Part shown: positions 1-11,139 of the stretch, in pieces
Layout of the letters: each line of letters starts with the position of its first letter
How positions within the stretch are numbered: position 1 is the stretch's first letter
Assembly: GCF_032854445.1 (NCBI RefSeq)
Contig: NC_088303.1
Location: 13,461,501-13,525,500, forward strand
Source: Liolophura sinensis
Taxonomy: Eukaryota; Mollusca; Polyplacophora; Chitonida; Chitonidae
Reading direction: 5' to 3'
Length of the DNA stretch: 64,000 nucleotides
Position numbers and translations under genes: made by a program
The notes under the pieces: generated by a model
Seen by the model: only the letters and a program-made list of their open reading frames with translations
The model's database searches: none
Told to the model about the DNA's origin: nothing

Positions 1-1
1 T

Positions 2-1133
2 CGTGTGATGACCCCTGCCTCATCGGTACAGTCAGACGGGGAACAGAACTCTGACTGGGATAGCTGGAGTGATGAGGAGGAGGTATACTGTTAACTGCTT
101 TATCTCAGTGTAATACATGCTTGGAGATATGGAATCTCTTTATCTGTAATTATATTCTTTTTAATGTTTCTCCACAAAGAGATTTCATGCGAGTTAAAAC
201 AATTTGGTAAATATCATGTCTTTTTTTTTCACCGCTGCACAGCTTGTGAGAATGGAGCACAAACAAACCCTTTACAGTTAAAGCCAAGATGGAATTTTGT
301 CAACAAAAGGGGGGTTGTATACAATAATGTTTCAAAAGTCTATTTGTTTTTGGTTTTTTTCAGTGAAAGACATTTTAGAGTACAAGTTGGAAAAGCAGTG
401 TAACATTTTCATAGATTTCATGTTTTTTGTTTACTTTGATGAAAGTGCAGATGATGACATAATTGTTGTCTTCGTGCATGCTGAGTGTGTTATCACTGGG
501 GCGTCATTTACATCTTACTTTATGTATATTTTGACTAGGACCAGTCAGTTGAGATGAGCATGTTTGCAGATTTCTTGGAAAAACTTCAGTTTAAATCAAC
601 AGGTAACACATTAACATGATGGTCTTAATTTATTTGATAAATATTTTCATGTGTTGTCTCTCAGTCAGAAGGACACACTAAATGTTGCGTTGCATTGGCG
701 ATTACTTGCCGTTCTCCAAACAAGACATGCACCTTGAGCTCTTTGGGGTTTACATTTCCTGTGAAACTGACTGCCAGAAAACATTCTTCAGTATGGTGTT
801 AAACCAAAATCAAAGAAATACATGTAACAAAACAGAAGAAATTCCTTTATGTCCCTTATTTTTTTCTCCAAAACCTTTGAAGATTAAAGATGTGCTGGTT
901 CATTTTGGAAGCTAACTCTTTACTTAGCATTGCCTTAAAATTTTAGATTGCTGTTTGCCACTGTTGCATTTTCTGTGCCCTGACATCATTGGATGAGTGT
1001 CCTGACATCATTGGATGAGTGCCATTCTATCTTGATTGTTTCAGGCAACACCTCTGTATTTAAGACAGAAATCCAAAAGCTGGTAGACTCGGACAAGAGG
1101 CTTATACGTACCTTGCTGGATAACAGTATATGA
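2..1133 (+). CDS. C-terminal three exons of an unidentified protein (5' part outside window)
   Basis: I read three exons: 2-82, 539-602 and 1045-1133. The first ends in an acidic stretch (NSDWDSWSDEEE) and then a GTATAC donor. The second follows a CTAG acceptor and reads DQSVEMSMFADFLEKLQ before a GTAACA donor. The third follows TTTCAG and reads from NTSVFKTEIQKLVDSDKRL to LLDNSI and a TGA stop at 1131-1133. Phases agree at both junctions (0, then 1), which supports a real gene rather than chance frames. The tail is an acidic linker followed by two short helical-looking segments. I do not recognise the family; a large HEAT-repeat trafficking protein is one weak guess from the DWD-rich acidic tail. 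The second intron holds a perfect-looking 22-bp tandem duplication at 979-1022. Everything upstream of base 2 is outside the window. Confidence 0.6.
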
Positions 1134-1252
1134 TGTGGGTTTATATGCAATTTTAGTAACGAAATTCTGGTCATTTCCTGTTGTGTGAACTTACATTTGA
1201 CATGGACTTCTGTGTAGTTGTTTAGGGGTGTGGTGGGGTTTGGGAAGGGAGG
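1134..1252 (+). other. Probable start of 3' UTR of the upstream gene
   Basis: This stretch follows the TGA stop directly and contains no further coding frame. No convincing poly(A) signal is visible before the duplicated block that starts at 1253, so the transcript end is not placed. Confidence 0.3.
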
Positions 1253-1696
1253 AGTTTCACTGGTTGTAGGGCTGGGGAGAAAGTCCGTCCTGTATTATAT
1301 AGTACTGTAGTGATTTCTTCCAAGCATTATCTGGATCATTGAATAAGTGAATCTGTTGGTATAAAAACAACCATTAGCTAAGTGAGTGTGTGATCTGTTT
1401 TAAGCTATTTTGACTTTTCTGCATATTGTTCCCTAGGCCAGTTCTAGACTAGATTTTAATCCCTCATCTTCTGTACTGATAATTCTGTATTAGTCATGCC
1501 TTATATTTAAGCTGTGGAATATCTGGAAAGTGGGCATGTGTCATTATTGTACTTGCACACATTTTCCCCAATTTTTGTTGTATTTTTGGTATGTATTTAC
1601 TGTAACTAACATACAGCATTCCTCCTAAGGGGTTTTCCCTTAAACACCAGGATGAGACATTACTGTGTTTTTGGACTGGTGTTTCTCTTAAAACTT
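1253..1696. repeat. 444-bp duplicated unit, intact first copy
   Basis: The unit has two parts, A (1253-1444, 192 bp) and B (about 1447-1697, 251 bp). The same A sequence recurs at 1697-1888 and the same B at 3985-4235. Lengths match exactly, and by eye I see only two substitutions in B (near 1503/4041 and 1676/4215) and none in A, so the duplication looks recent. No coding potential was found in it. Confidence 0.9.
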
Positions 1697-1888
1697 AGTT
1701 TCACTGGTTGTAGGGCTGGGGAGAAAGTCCGTCCTGTATTATATAGTACTGTAGTGATTTCTTCCAAGCATTATCTGGATCATTGAATAAGTGAATCTGT
1801 TGGTATAAAAACAACCATTAGCTAAGTGAGTGTGTGATCTGTTTTAAGCTATTTTGACTTTTCTGCATATTGTTCCCTAGGCCAGTTC
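1697..1888. repeat. Second copy of duplicated unit, part A
   Basis: Begins exactly where the first copy ends, in direct tandem, and matches 1253-1444 over 192 bp. It is cut off after the GGCCAGTTC motif, where a 2.1-kb segment intervenes before part B resumes at 3985. Confidence 0.9.
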
Positions 1889-1891
1889 AGT

Positions 1892-1958
1892 TCCTCCAAT
1901 ACTGACTGCTGTTCTATGAGTGAAATATTTTTGAGTACAGCGTTAAACCCAAGTTAAA
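1892..1958 (+). mobile_element. SINE 3' tail fragment
   Basis: Contains a diverged copy of the conserved SINE tail (GAGTGAAATATTTTTGAG, then an ACAGCGTTAAACCC block). It sits at the left edge of the 2.1-kb segment that interrupts the duplicated unit. Confidence 0.6.
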
Positions 1959-1969
1959 TGGTGCCTATA

Positions 1970-2480
1970 GGCAGTGTTTCCATCCACTGTGGTAGAACTG
2001 TGTCCATCCACTTGGTAGAATTGTGGTTGAACTGTGTCCATTTACTGTGGTAGAACTGTGTCTGTCCACTGTGGTAGAACTGTGTCCATCCACTGTGGTA
2101 GAACTGTGTCCGTCCACTGTGGTAGAACTGTGTCCATTCACTGTTGTAGAACTGTGTCCATCCACTGTGGTAAAACTGTTTCTGTGCACTGTGGTATTAC
2201 TGTGTCCATCCACTGTGGTAGAACTGTGTCCATCCACTGTGGTAAAACTGTTTCTGTGCACTGTGGTAGTACTGTGTCCATCCGCTGTGGTAAAACTGTT
2301 TCTTTCCACTATGGGAGTTTTGTTTCCTCCACACTAGTCTCCCCATAGCTACCACAGTAAAACTCTTTTCATCCACAGTGGTAGAACCTGTTTCCCTTGA
2401 GTACAAATGTTTGTCCTCTGTGCTAGAACTGTTTCTGTCCACGGTTATAACCATTGCTCCTGCCAACATTGTTACCACGC
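1970..2480. repeat. 24-bp minisatellite array
   Basis: About twenty tandem units of roughly 24 bp are built on CCATCCACTGTGGTAGAAC plus TGTGT. They are near-perfect in the centre (2010-2300) and decay to the right. The period is a multiple of three and the unit lacks stops in several frames, so long overlapping frames appear on both strands. These are a by-product of the repeat, not genes. Confidence 0.9.
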
Positions 2481-2569
2481 ACTTGGTAGATCAGTTTGCA
2501 TAATTTTTTACCATTATAGTAAACTTTGTCCATTGTGGTACACAAATAATGTGCGTCCATTACATTAGT

Positions 2570-3115
2570 CCTGTTTACATTGTGGTAGAACATTTCTGTC
2601 CAGTAGAACTGTTTCTGTCCGCAGTGATAGAACCATTATTATTTCATTTATGGTAGTTTACCCATAATTTCTATGCACTCTGCTAAGCTCATATTTCTAT
2701 CCAGTATAGTAGAACTCCATCCAGTGTAGTACACAAGTAATGGACAACCATTGTGGTAGATCTGTAGTCTGTATCAAATGTGGTACACAAAAAATGTACG
2801 TTCATTGTGGTAGAACTATCGTCTCTGTCCAGTGTGGTACACATAATGTACGACCATTGTGGTAGATCTGTAGTCTCTGTCCAGTGTGGTGAACGAATAA
2901 TGTACATTCATTGTAGTAGACCTGTAGTCTCCGTCCAGTGTGGTGCACAAATAATGTGCATTCATTACAATAGTCCTGTTTACATGCAATGTTGTAAAAT
3001 GTTTCCATGTAGTAGAACCATTGTATTAAACCAGAATTTATTGGTCTTAGAACTGTAGTCTCTGTTTTGTGTGGTACACAAGTAATATCCGTCCATTGTG
3101 GTGGAACTAATTTGT
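2570..3115. repeat. Second, longer-period minisatellite related to the 24-bp array
   Basis: Degenerate units of about 60 bp alternate a TGTGGTACACAA block with an ATTGTGGTAGAACTG block. The second block shares the GTGGTAGAACTG core of the neighbouring 24-bp array, so the two arrays probably have a common origin. It is about six units long with clear decay at both ends. Confidence 0.75.
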
Positions 3116-3984
3116 ATTTAATACCCTGTCATGTAAGGTTTAAATTGACTAAATTCTTTACTATGTACATATGAGTATAACAAGGCATCTAACTAGCTTC
3201 AGCAGTCACACAAAGTGTTTCAATATAATTACAAATTAAGCTTTATTGCTATGTAGTAAGAAAGCTGTATTAAACCAGTATTTATTGGTCTTTCAGATAT
3301 TTGATACGTTGCAATGAGAACTATTTATTGTTATGTGAAGCCTAGTGCCTTATTGTGCTAAGTCATTGTCATCACTGGCAGTTTACATGAACTAACAGTT
3401 GTGTGGGTTTTTCTCAGCCACTGAAGTACATTGTACATCTGATGTATGGTTATTTAACTTTTCCTTTAACTTATTTAGGACCGTGTTATTAGTGCTTACT
3501 AGCAGAACCAAGATTCTTGTAAACATGTAATCACATTGTACAACGTTTTTCAAGACTATTTTTGAAGAGAATGTCAACCTTCAGTGAAAGTTAAAAGGTA
3601 AATCTTGATTCAAATCAGATCATCTTAGCTTTTTGGACAGATAGTTTGTCTGTTTGGTGTGACTGTCATCTGCTCAGCAGTACTATCATTGCTGCGTGTA
3701 CAGGAGTAAAACCTCCTATTTCAGCACATTAAACAAAAATGGCAATTGTTATGTAACACCAATAATTTGGGGAAAATGAATCTGGTCCTGTTCATTTGTA
3801 TGTGATTCTTGTAACCTTTACAATGCTTTATTTGAATTTTAGAATATCTTCAAAAAGACCTGACCTGCGCTGTCATGACCGTAGGGCTGATGTAAAACTA
3901 TTTTTTTTTATTCTGGCTCATTGATTTTAAGGAAATGGGGGATTTCCTGTTCACTGTTACTTGGTCTTTAAAGGGATTCAAAAT
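3116..3984. other. Non-coding right part of the 2.1-kb segment
   Basis: AT-rich sequence between the minisatellites and the resumed duplicate. A short phrase containing TATTAAACCAG and TTTATTGGTCTT occurs twice (near 3025 and 3270). I see no gene, RNA or mobile-element coding sequence. Confidence 0.5.
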
Positions 3985-4235
3985 GACTAGATTTTAATCC
4001 CTCATCTTCTGTACTGATAATTCTGTATTAGTCATGCCTTACATTTAAGCTGTGGAATATCTGGAAAGTGGGCATGTGTCATTATTGTACTTGCACACAT
4101 TTTCCCCAATTTTTGTTGTATTTTTGGTATGTATTTACTGTAACTAACATACAGCATTCCTCCTAAGGGGTTTTCCCTTAAACACCAGGATGAGACATTA
4201 CTGTGTTTTTGGACCGGTGTTTCTCTTAAAACTTA
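3985..4235. repeat. Second copy of duplicated unit, part B
   Basis: A 251-bp near-identical copy of 1447-1697, in the same orientation, ending at AAAACTTA. With 1697-1888 it makes the second copy of the 444-bp unit, split by 1889-3984. Confidence 0.9.
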
Positions 4236-4946
4236 TCGAAATGATCGATATATTACATTTAAGATTTTAAAATATTTATCTATAAAAGGTCGATAAATTT
4301 TTAATCTAATAAGAATTGAAATCTGAATTCCATCACCAAGTGCTTGTAAAATAATTAAAACAACATCCCTGGAAAATAGCACTACCACACTTTCATGACA
4401 CTAAAAATAAATAAATAAAAATTCAACAAAGTTGTAAACATATAGTGCTATAACCTGAGATCAGTTTTGTGTGAAGAAAGCAGGGGATACACTGAATATT
4501 GAAGTCAACATATTGGTGTTGTGTATTTCGGCCTAACCGCATGCCATCTACATGAACATACAGCTGTGTACAGTATATAGATATAGCATGAATATTTCTT
4601 TTCGCTGCTGTATACGCTGTTAACACCAGTCACACTTTGATAAAGGTCACCATTCAGTGAACAGGTTTGTATCGATAGTGCACCACAACTGAACCAAATG
4701 AATGGTAGGAGACCAGTAAACACAAGTCGATAAGGCTGTAACATATACGTCTTATTCCGGAATACTAAAAGAACAGGGCAATATTTGAAGTTTCCCTTGT
4801 TTTGTTGTAAACATAGTGATATACATAGTCTCAGATGTCATCAGATGAATAGTCAAGCGTGTGTGCAAGGAAGTTCTAGATCTGAAACACAGATCATTCG
4901 GTTCCTGTCTTTATCATTTTACACCTCCCCATATGCATATACTTTG
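4236..4946. other. Intergenic, nothing recognised
   Basis: AT-rich sequence with short chance frames on the minus strand (4423-4744). None resembles a known protein, has matching splice sites or shows a domain motif. Confidence 0.5.
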
Positions 4947-5200
4947 GTGCCACCGTGGCCTAGTGGTTAGCGTGCTAGCGGAGCAGAATGATCCTGAAGC
5001 CTCCCACCAATACAATTGCTGTAAGTCCAAGTCACAGCTCATACTGGCTTCCTCTACGGCCGTACATGGGAATGTCAGGCAGCGACCTGCGGATGGTCAT
5101 GGGTTTCACCCTGACTTGGCCCGGTTTCCGCCTACCATAATGCTGGCCGCCGTCGTACAAGAGAAATATTCTTGAGTATGGTGTGAACACCAATCAATAC
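4947..5200 (+). mobile_element. tRNA-derived SINE, near full length
   Basis: The 5' head has a box-A-like GTGGCCTAGTGGTTAGCG and, further on, a diverged B-box region. The body continues through GCGACCTGCGGATGGTCATG and a CCTACCATAATGCTGGCCGCC block to the conserved tail ending in a CACCAATCAATAC block. It shares head, body and tail with the other SINEs listed here, which defines the family. Confidence 0.85.
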
Positions 5201-6317
5201 ATCTTATACCTGATGTTCTTCAACCAATGCCTACATTGTCTTTGGTAACAGAATCATTGTAACTGTAAAAACAAGTTACCCTTTGGACCTCGTAATTCTA
5301 CCACATATATGACACGTAATTGAAATATTCCATCTGCGTGTTTTTAATAAAAACGCGTCCACTCAAAAACTATAGGTCTTTTGAAGAATAAGATCCTAAA
5401 GAACAGGAGGCGGTAAGACGGAGTTTGGGTCCATCCCCGGCACGGTCAATGCCATGCATACAGAGAGCTATCACACACGTCAAAAACAGAAAACAATAGT
5501 TTCAAAGTTAACTTTCTGTTGGCTTGTTTCGGCATCACAATACTCTCACCGTAAACTCAAGCAGGCCTACATTCTGGTTTCAAGTAAAATTTTCAAGTCT
5601 TAAAAGTAAATAAAAGGAATGAAGAAAGATATGTATAACAGTCAACCTGCCCTATGCGGCCATCTGTCTTTAGTGGCCACTTTTTTCGTTTCCCTTTACT
5701 GACCACATGCGACAGGTTTGACTGTATACTGAAAACACCCAGTTGCTGAGATAATTTCTTGTTGATTTCATTTGTCTGTTGGTGTAGAGCTCAACCTTTG
5801 CGTTGTTTGCATATTTGCACCTTTCGCTTCCTTGTCAGACAAGTTCTTGGAAGGGCCAGCCTTGGAACAAAGTCTTTTTTTTAACGCAAGCGTCCATATA
5901 TGGTGTATACACATGGTAGGTTTGTTGCTGGCATTCTGTAACGCGGTCAGTAGGCCTATACAGAAGATCGTCCATGTGATTGCTTCATGAATTGTTATTT
6001 AACGTTGCTTCTTGGCTTCACTCGGCTGATTTCTTGCCATCAGGAGATATATCTCGATGGATAATGACGTCCATATTTTTTCGGTCAAATGTGATGACAT
6101 AATGACCCCAGCTAACTGAAATGGAAAACAAATGAACACGTTAACCCCTGAAAGGTGTTAGCCATTTAGCATCCAATCACCGTAGTTAAGTCTAACAGTG
6201 ATTATCCTTGTGGTGTTGCGGGTTATGTGCAAACATCGTAACAGAATTTTTAGAAGATTCGGTTCTTATTTAAAGTCACCGTTTGATAGCCAGGGAGTTC
6301 AGTACACTTAATTGTTT
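5201..6317. other. Intergenic, nothing recognised
   Basis: No frame with protein-like composition, no RNA gene and no tandem array is visible here on either strand. Confidence 0.45.
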
Positions 6318-6540
6318 GTTTGGCTGGTGTTTAACGTCATTTCCATCATTATTTCGGTCATGTATCACGAGAATGTCTCCTTGTAACAGGCCGGATCTAA
6401 TGCCGACATATTTATAATGCTGCCTGACTGGAACGCCATGCCCAAGACGCCACCACCACTCAGTCGGATATACTGACACCGGGCCAATCAGTATTTGGTC
6501 GATTCCTCTCGTGCTAAGCGCCACGCATGGTAATACCAAG
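6318..6540. repeat. Diverged interspersed repeat
   Basis: Contains GGTGTTTAACGTC near one end and ATACTGACACCGGGCCAATC near the other. These phrases recur in related, diverged form at 33690-33910 and 41267-41405. The minus-strand frame here is repeat sequence, not a gene. Confidence 0.5.
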
Positions 6541-6835
6541 AGTACCTATGTTAAAGGCCATCCTAGCTACAGGTATGACTCCAGTTAATTAAAGTTCATT
6601 GGTTAGAGAACATTGGTTAAGGGCCTTCATATATGACTGAAATGTGTACATCAGCAGGAGGTTTGGCTCAGAATCGCGGGAATTGCCTTGGTACAGGTAG
6701 GCATATTTTGTATGGCAGACGAACAAGAGATCAGCGGAGGGTACTTTTCCCGGTGGTCTGACTTGTGTGTACATCTTCAGGTCTGAAAATAACTTTGTCT
6801 TGTGGTATGCGACCTTCAGGGAGAAATAATTGGTC

Positions 6836-6900
6836 GATGTCGTCGTATAAGTGAAATATCCTTGATCACGGTGTAAAACACCAATCAAATTAATAAATTA
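6836..6900 (+). mobile_element. SINE 3' tail fragment
   Basis: Carries only the conserved tail (GTATAAGTGAAATATCCTTG, then the GGTGTAAAACACCAATC block and an AT-rich end), so it is a 5'-truncated insertion. Confidence 0.7.
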
Positions 6901-7483
6901 ATCATTTTGTACCGGTGAATCAGTGTGATTGGATCATTTTAATTTGTTATTAAACCGAGTCATATGGTGGTGGTTTAATTTCGTGTGACTATTTAAAATT
7001 CATATAATTTGATACTGAATAATGGAAGCCTGCTAACCTTGACCTCGTATTTCATAGCATTTATACTGTAAAACGGGATGACGGAACATTGCCCTAATAG
7101 GAACACCTGATACATGGATAGGTTGATAAGATGTGTTTAATGTTAAAATAAAGCTGTCAAAAAGGTTGATTTTGAGCCTATACCTTCTATAATCACTATG
7201 GCCTTCTTTTGAAGTACATGTGTATAACATGTAACATCTGGCACTTATCACGTGGTAAAATCTATGTGGGCTGTATATAAAATCAACTGACTCACGGTTG
7301 CACAAGTACAGAAAGAGGAACAAACCCCAGCCGATCAACAGTGTCACCATCAGCATCTCTCTTTTCCGTATTGTCCACATTTTGGATCGATCTGAAACTT
7401 AGTATAGAGTACAAAACTTGGTGAAAATTTTATGTAAGGCTTCTATATCTTTTACATGTACTACAGAACAACAAACTCCAAGC
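6901..7483. other. Intergenic, nothing recognised
   Basis: A minus-strand frame at 7033-7380 begins with an apparent hydrophobic segment. It has no recognisable family, no second exon and is followed by a SINE, so I do not call it a gene. Confidence 0.4.
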
Positions 7484-7735
7484 AATGCAATGGCGTCCTA
7501 GTGTTCAGCGTTATAGTGCAGCATGACCCAGGAGCCCCTCACTAGTGCGATTGCTGTTAAAGTACAGCTCATGCTGGCTTCAACTGCGGCCTTACATGAG
7601 AAGGTCTGGCAACAACTTTTGGCAGATCGTTGGTATCTCCCAAGCTCCGTACGGTTTCTTCCCACTATATTGCTTGCTGCCATGATATAAGTGAAATGTT
7701 CTTGAATAGGGCGATAAACCCCATTCAGTTATACA
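7484..7735 (+). mobile_element. Diverged tRNA-derived SINE
   Basis: The head is degenerate, but the middle (CAGCTCATGCTGGCTTC and a GGTCTGGCAACAACTTTTGG block) and tail (TATAAGTGAAATGTTCTTG) align with the other SINEs. It is older than the 4947 and 8488 copies, judging by the number of changes. Confidence 0.75.
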
Positions 7736-7922
7736 GGCCTACATGTACCATGTGGATGTCCGACATTTTCCGCGTGCATAGAATGCCATATACCGTAACG
7801 TATTTTGACGCTTTAATTTAACGGATGGCCATTTCATATTGTGCTTGTCTAGGTGTGTGCGTACTGATGATATATTGCAGTCCGATGTTAAGAGAAAGTC
7901 TTACATCGGTTGTTTTTCATCG

Positions 7923-8005
7923 TTGAAGGAAAATAAAGACGACATCTGAACATACAATTGCTATTTATTTTTGAAGGAAAATAATAACGACATTTGAATA
8001 TCCTT
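7923..8005. repeat. Short tandem duplication
   Basis: A phrase starting TTGAAGGAAAATAA and running through ACGACAT..TGAA is present twice, at about 7923 and 7971. It is a local duplication of about 48 bp with a few changes. Confidence 0.65.
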
Positions 8006-8039
8006 TGTGGTAGGTATATTTACATATATAGGTTCTATA

Positions 8040-8310
8040 TAGGACCAATCGGAGCCTTGTGGTTAGTGTACTAGTGTGGGGCATTTACACAGGAGGCTCT
8101 ATTATAAATGCGGTCACTGAGAGTTCAAGTCCAGCTCATGCTGGCTTCCTCTCCGGTGGTAAGTGCGAAGGTCTGTCCGCAACCTGCGGACAGTCGTGAA
8201 TTTCTTCATGGCACTGCCCGGTTTCCTCCCACCATAATGCTGGCCGCCGTCATTTTAGTGAAACATTTTTGAGTACGACGTAAAACATTAATCAATAAAT
8301 AATAAATTTT
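8040..8310 (+). mobile_element. tRNA-derived SINE
   Basis: Full head-to-tail structure: box-A-like region at GGAGCCTTGTGGTTAGTG, B-box-like GAGTTCAAGTCCAGC, CTCCCACCATAATGCTGGCC in the body, a diverged tail and ATCAATAAATAATAAAT at the 3' end. Confidence 0.85.
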
Positions 8311-8485
8311 GGGAACCATTTGGTGTAGAATGAAAGTCAGATACATTTATTCACAAATGTGCTCTAAATGAAGATGTGGTGCATGCCCGAAAAATTTATT
8401 TGAGTTAAAATTTGGTCTTTCCTCCAAGAAATGTGTTAATGCATATTTTAATCTCATATATGTTTTTAACATACTGTATAAATAT

Positions 8486-8752
8486 ATGGGCCTCCGTGGC
8501 CGAGAGAGTTAGCACGCCAGCGCGGCGAAATGACGGAGCCTCTCACCAATGCAGTCGCCGTGAGTTCAGCTCATGCTGGGTTGCTCTTCAGCAGTACGTG
8601 GGTAGATCCGCCAGCACCCTGCGGATGGTCATGGGTTTTCCTTCCACCATAATGCTGGTCCCCGTCGTATAAGTGAAATATTCTTCAGCACGACGTAAAA
8701 CACTAATCAAATAAATAAATACAATAAGTAAATAAAAATAAATACATAAATC
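8486..8752 (+). mobile_element. tRNA-derived SINE, full length
   Basis: Starts GGGCCTCCGTGGCCGAGAG, the best-preserved box A in the window. It continues through GTGAGTTCAGCTCATGCTGG to the tail TATAAGTGAAATATTCTTC, followed by a long AATAAATA-type 3' run. A plus-strand frame across it (8412-8672) is only SINE sequence. Confidence 0.88.
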
Positions 8753-8929
8753 TATCACAATTCAAATTCAACACATGTGTTTGTATATATATTAGCAATA
8801 AATTTACATTCCAAAAAATGTATTAAACAGCATCCCATCTATATGTTTTACGTTTCATCTATGAAAACTAGACTTTACTAACTTTAGAATTTGTATACAT
8901 GCACTGTTTAGAGCTACGACTGAACGATT

Positions 8930-9240
8930 GATTGGTTGATTAGTTAAATGGTGTTTTACGTCCATTAAGGTGCACTACCTAGCTCTTAACGTCGTGCTTA
9001 AGACTTTTTCACTTATATGAGGGCGGTCAGAATATAATGGATAGAGGAAACTGGATGCCCGGGGTAAACCACTGATCTTCGCCAGGTATCTTCTCATTCT
9101 TATCTTATTCTTGGTGAGGAAATAATGAGCAGTTTGCTCGATTATTCCAATTTCCTCAACCCATAAACAAGATCGCTGTCATATAGTGGAGTAAACGATT
9201 CTTGAGCACGGCGTTCAGCGGCAATCAAATAAGTAAATAA
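8930..9240. mobile_element. Inverted pair of diverged SINE ends
   Basis: The left part (8938-9035) reads as an inverted SINE tail (AAATGGTGTTTTACGTCC, then TTTTTCACTTATATGAGGGC). The right part (9165-9240) reads as a forward tail (CGATTCTTGAGCACGGCG, then a CAATCAAATAAGTAAATAAA end). Between them is a CGGGGTAAACCACTGA phrase that recurs at 28.1, 43.0 and 55.3 kb. Confidence 0.6.
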
Positions 9241-10277
9241 AACCAAAGTTACTATAGTATATGTGTTATAGCAACATTAAAACTCATCCTCGTTTTCAAT
9301 AAGAAGTACACCCATAGTTAAGTGTATTAATACGAGTACTCACTTAATTGTCTCCTAATTTCCTTTCAGCTCTTCCTCTTTATTGTTCCATTAATGAACG
9401 ATGCTGTTGGTAGATGGAATTATTAGCAACATAAAGCACTGTGACATCGCTCCATGCGGGGATGAACTGGCTAAACGTCCGATATTTCTTTCATCATGTG
9501 TTATTGTTCACAGTATGGACTGATCCAATAGTACCACATGCACCAGCTGTGAACAAAAAAACAGACACAACAGAGTAGTAGTATGCATATAGATCCAGTC
9601 TTACATGCAGCTTAACAAATAATTGTATACGCACGCACCTATATATATGCCACAGCTGCTGCTCTAGCTGATACATGGCTGTTTTGGTTTTCGGTGCTGA
9701 ATTACTGTCAGATAAATCGTAACATGTCGACACTGCGGCATAATGAGGTCGATACATATTTATACGTTGTGATATATATATAAACTCAGATATGTTGGGT
9801 ATGTATTTATACTCTATATAACAGCGTAAAAACTTTATACAACTAAGAAATTTTAAAGAAAGTTTACCTTTTGCATGCTTGCGTTTAGGATACAGATTTT
9901 TATGTAATTTCTACTTGAAAGGAAAGTTGTTTCTTTTTTTCTTTCTTTTCGGCCTGGCCGTCTTTTAAAACAGTCCGTTTTATATTATGCCAGAGGGTGC
10001 ATTGTGTATACAAATATTACTTACATGACTGGTTCACAATGACAGACATTACATATACACGGTATAAGCGTGTTTACATATATATGGGATTTGAAGTCTA
10101 GTGCCGGTATAACACTTTGTACAGGACTACAGTTATATAGACAGTACATGCTTTAATTACGCAGAGGGTGAAATCACAAACATATAGGCTATAGACACGA
10201 CAAATAAAAAGAGAAGCTCAACATTGACCTCTCTGTATTTTGCTTAAGTTTTCTTTGTCATCATTTGTGAGACCTTG
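9241..10277. other. Intergenic, nothing recognised
   Basis: AT-rich sequence with scattered ATATAT runs near 9770. No coding, RNA or repeat structure that I can support. Confidence 0.45.
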
Positions 10278-10500
10278 CAGGGCGCGTATTTATCAAGCAA
10301 CTTAAGACTTAAGTCATAAATTGCAAGCCCTTAAAAAGCCAAATTCAAAGCAGGAAAGAGCTCAACTTGTTGGCGGCACATTGGTCTGCAGTAATGAATC
10401 TGTGTACAAAGTCTAAACTTTCTAGAGTGAAACGTTCTAGTTGTAGGTGTGTTTGAATTTTTGACTCGAGTCTCAAGACGTCTGATAAATACAAGCCCTG
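10278..10500. mobile_element. MITE-like element with about 40-bp inverted termini
   Basis: The left end reads CAGGGCGCGTATTTATCA, then a CTTAAGACTTAAGTC block. The reverse complement of the right end reads CAGGGCTTGTATTTATCAG, then CTTGAGACTCGAGTC. The inverted termini therefore pair over about 40 bp. The inside is non-coding, so it would be non-autonomous. The CAGGG ends suggest the hAT type, but no clear 8-bp target duplication was seen. Confidence 0.6.
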
Positions 10501-11139
10501 GGTTCGATTCCACACAGCCAATTTTGACTTAAGTCAAAACTTAAAATAATATTTTAGGGCATCTTTTTGGGCTCTGTGAATGAAAATTATGAACACCCTA
10601 TGAATGTTATCTTAAGACAACTGTGTCAAAATTTCAAGTTCCATTACCAAAAACTAAGCATTTTGGCAAGGTTTTAGATTTTCATATAGTCAGAATTCTG
10701 TTTGTGGAATAATTCGATACATGTTAAACATGAAAAAATATAAAATTTATTCAATCATTCATTTATTTGAATGTCATGCTGATTTTTTTTGGTAATCCCA
10801 AGAATCAGTAGAATGCAAAATTAGGGTGAAGCATAAGTGGAAATAACTGGATAGAGCCTATATAATAATAAAAACTGAGAAATACACATCTATAAAAACG
10901 ACTGTGTACGACATGTACACACATTTGTGTACTTAAGGTGTACACAACACAGTGTTCCACCAATACACATGTTTTCTCCAGTACACAAGTACCCCCATAT
11001 AAAAGTGTAGATGCTCAATTTTGTTTGCAGTTTACCTTGTACACAGTCGGCTTTTAGAGAACGGAGATGTGATCTATTGGCAGGTATTATCGGTATAAGT
11101 GTTATACTCATTACATCTTACGGTCGTGGCTGTATGTCG
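10501..11139. other. Intergenic, nothing recognised
   Basis: AT-rich, without credible frames. The minus-strand frame at 10890-11111 shows no domain and no splice partner. Confidence 0.45.

Noticed and set aside
1965-2348. Overlapping open frames of 104-114 residues on both strands
   Set aside because: They are produced by the 24-bp tandem repeat; no start context, splice sites or non-repeat protein sequence.
4861-5175. 104-residue plus-strand frame
   Set aside because: It is a translation of the SINE at 4947-5200; similar frames occur in other SINE copies.
7033-7380. Minus-strand 115-residue frame with a hydrophobic start (WTIRKREMLMVTLLIGWG)
   Set aside because: Considered as a type II membrane protein such as a glycosyltransferase first exon, but there is no downstream exon, domain or donor that I could link to it.
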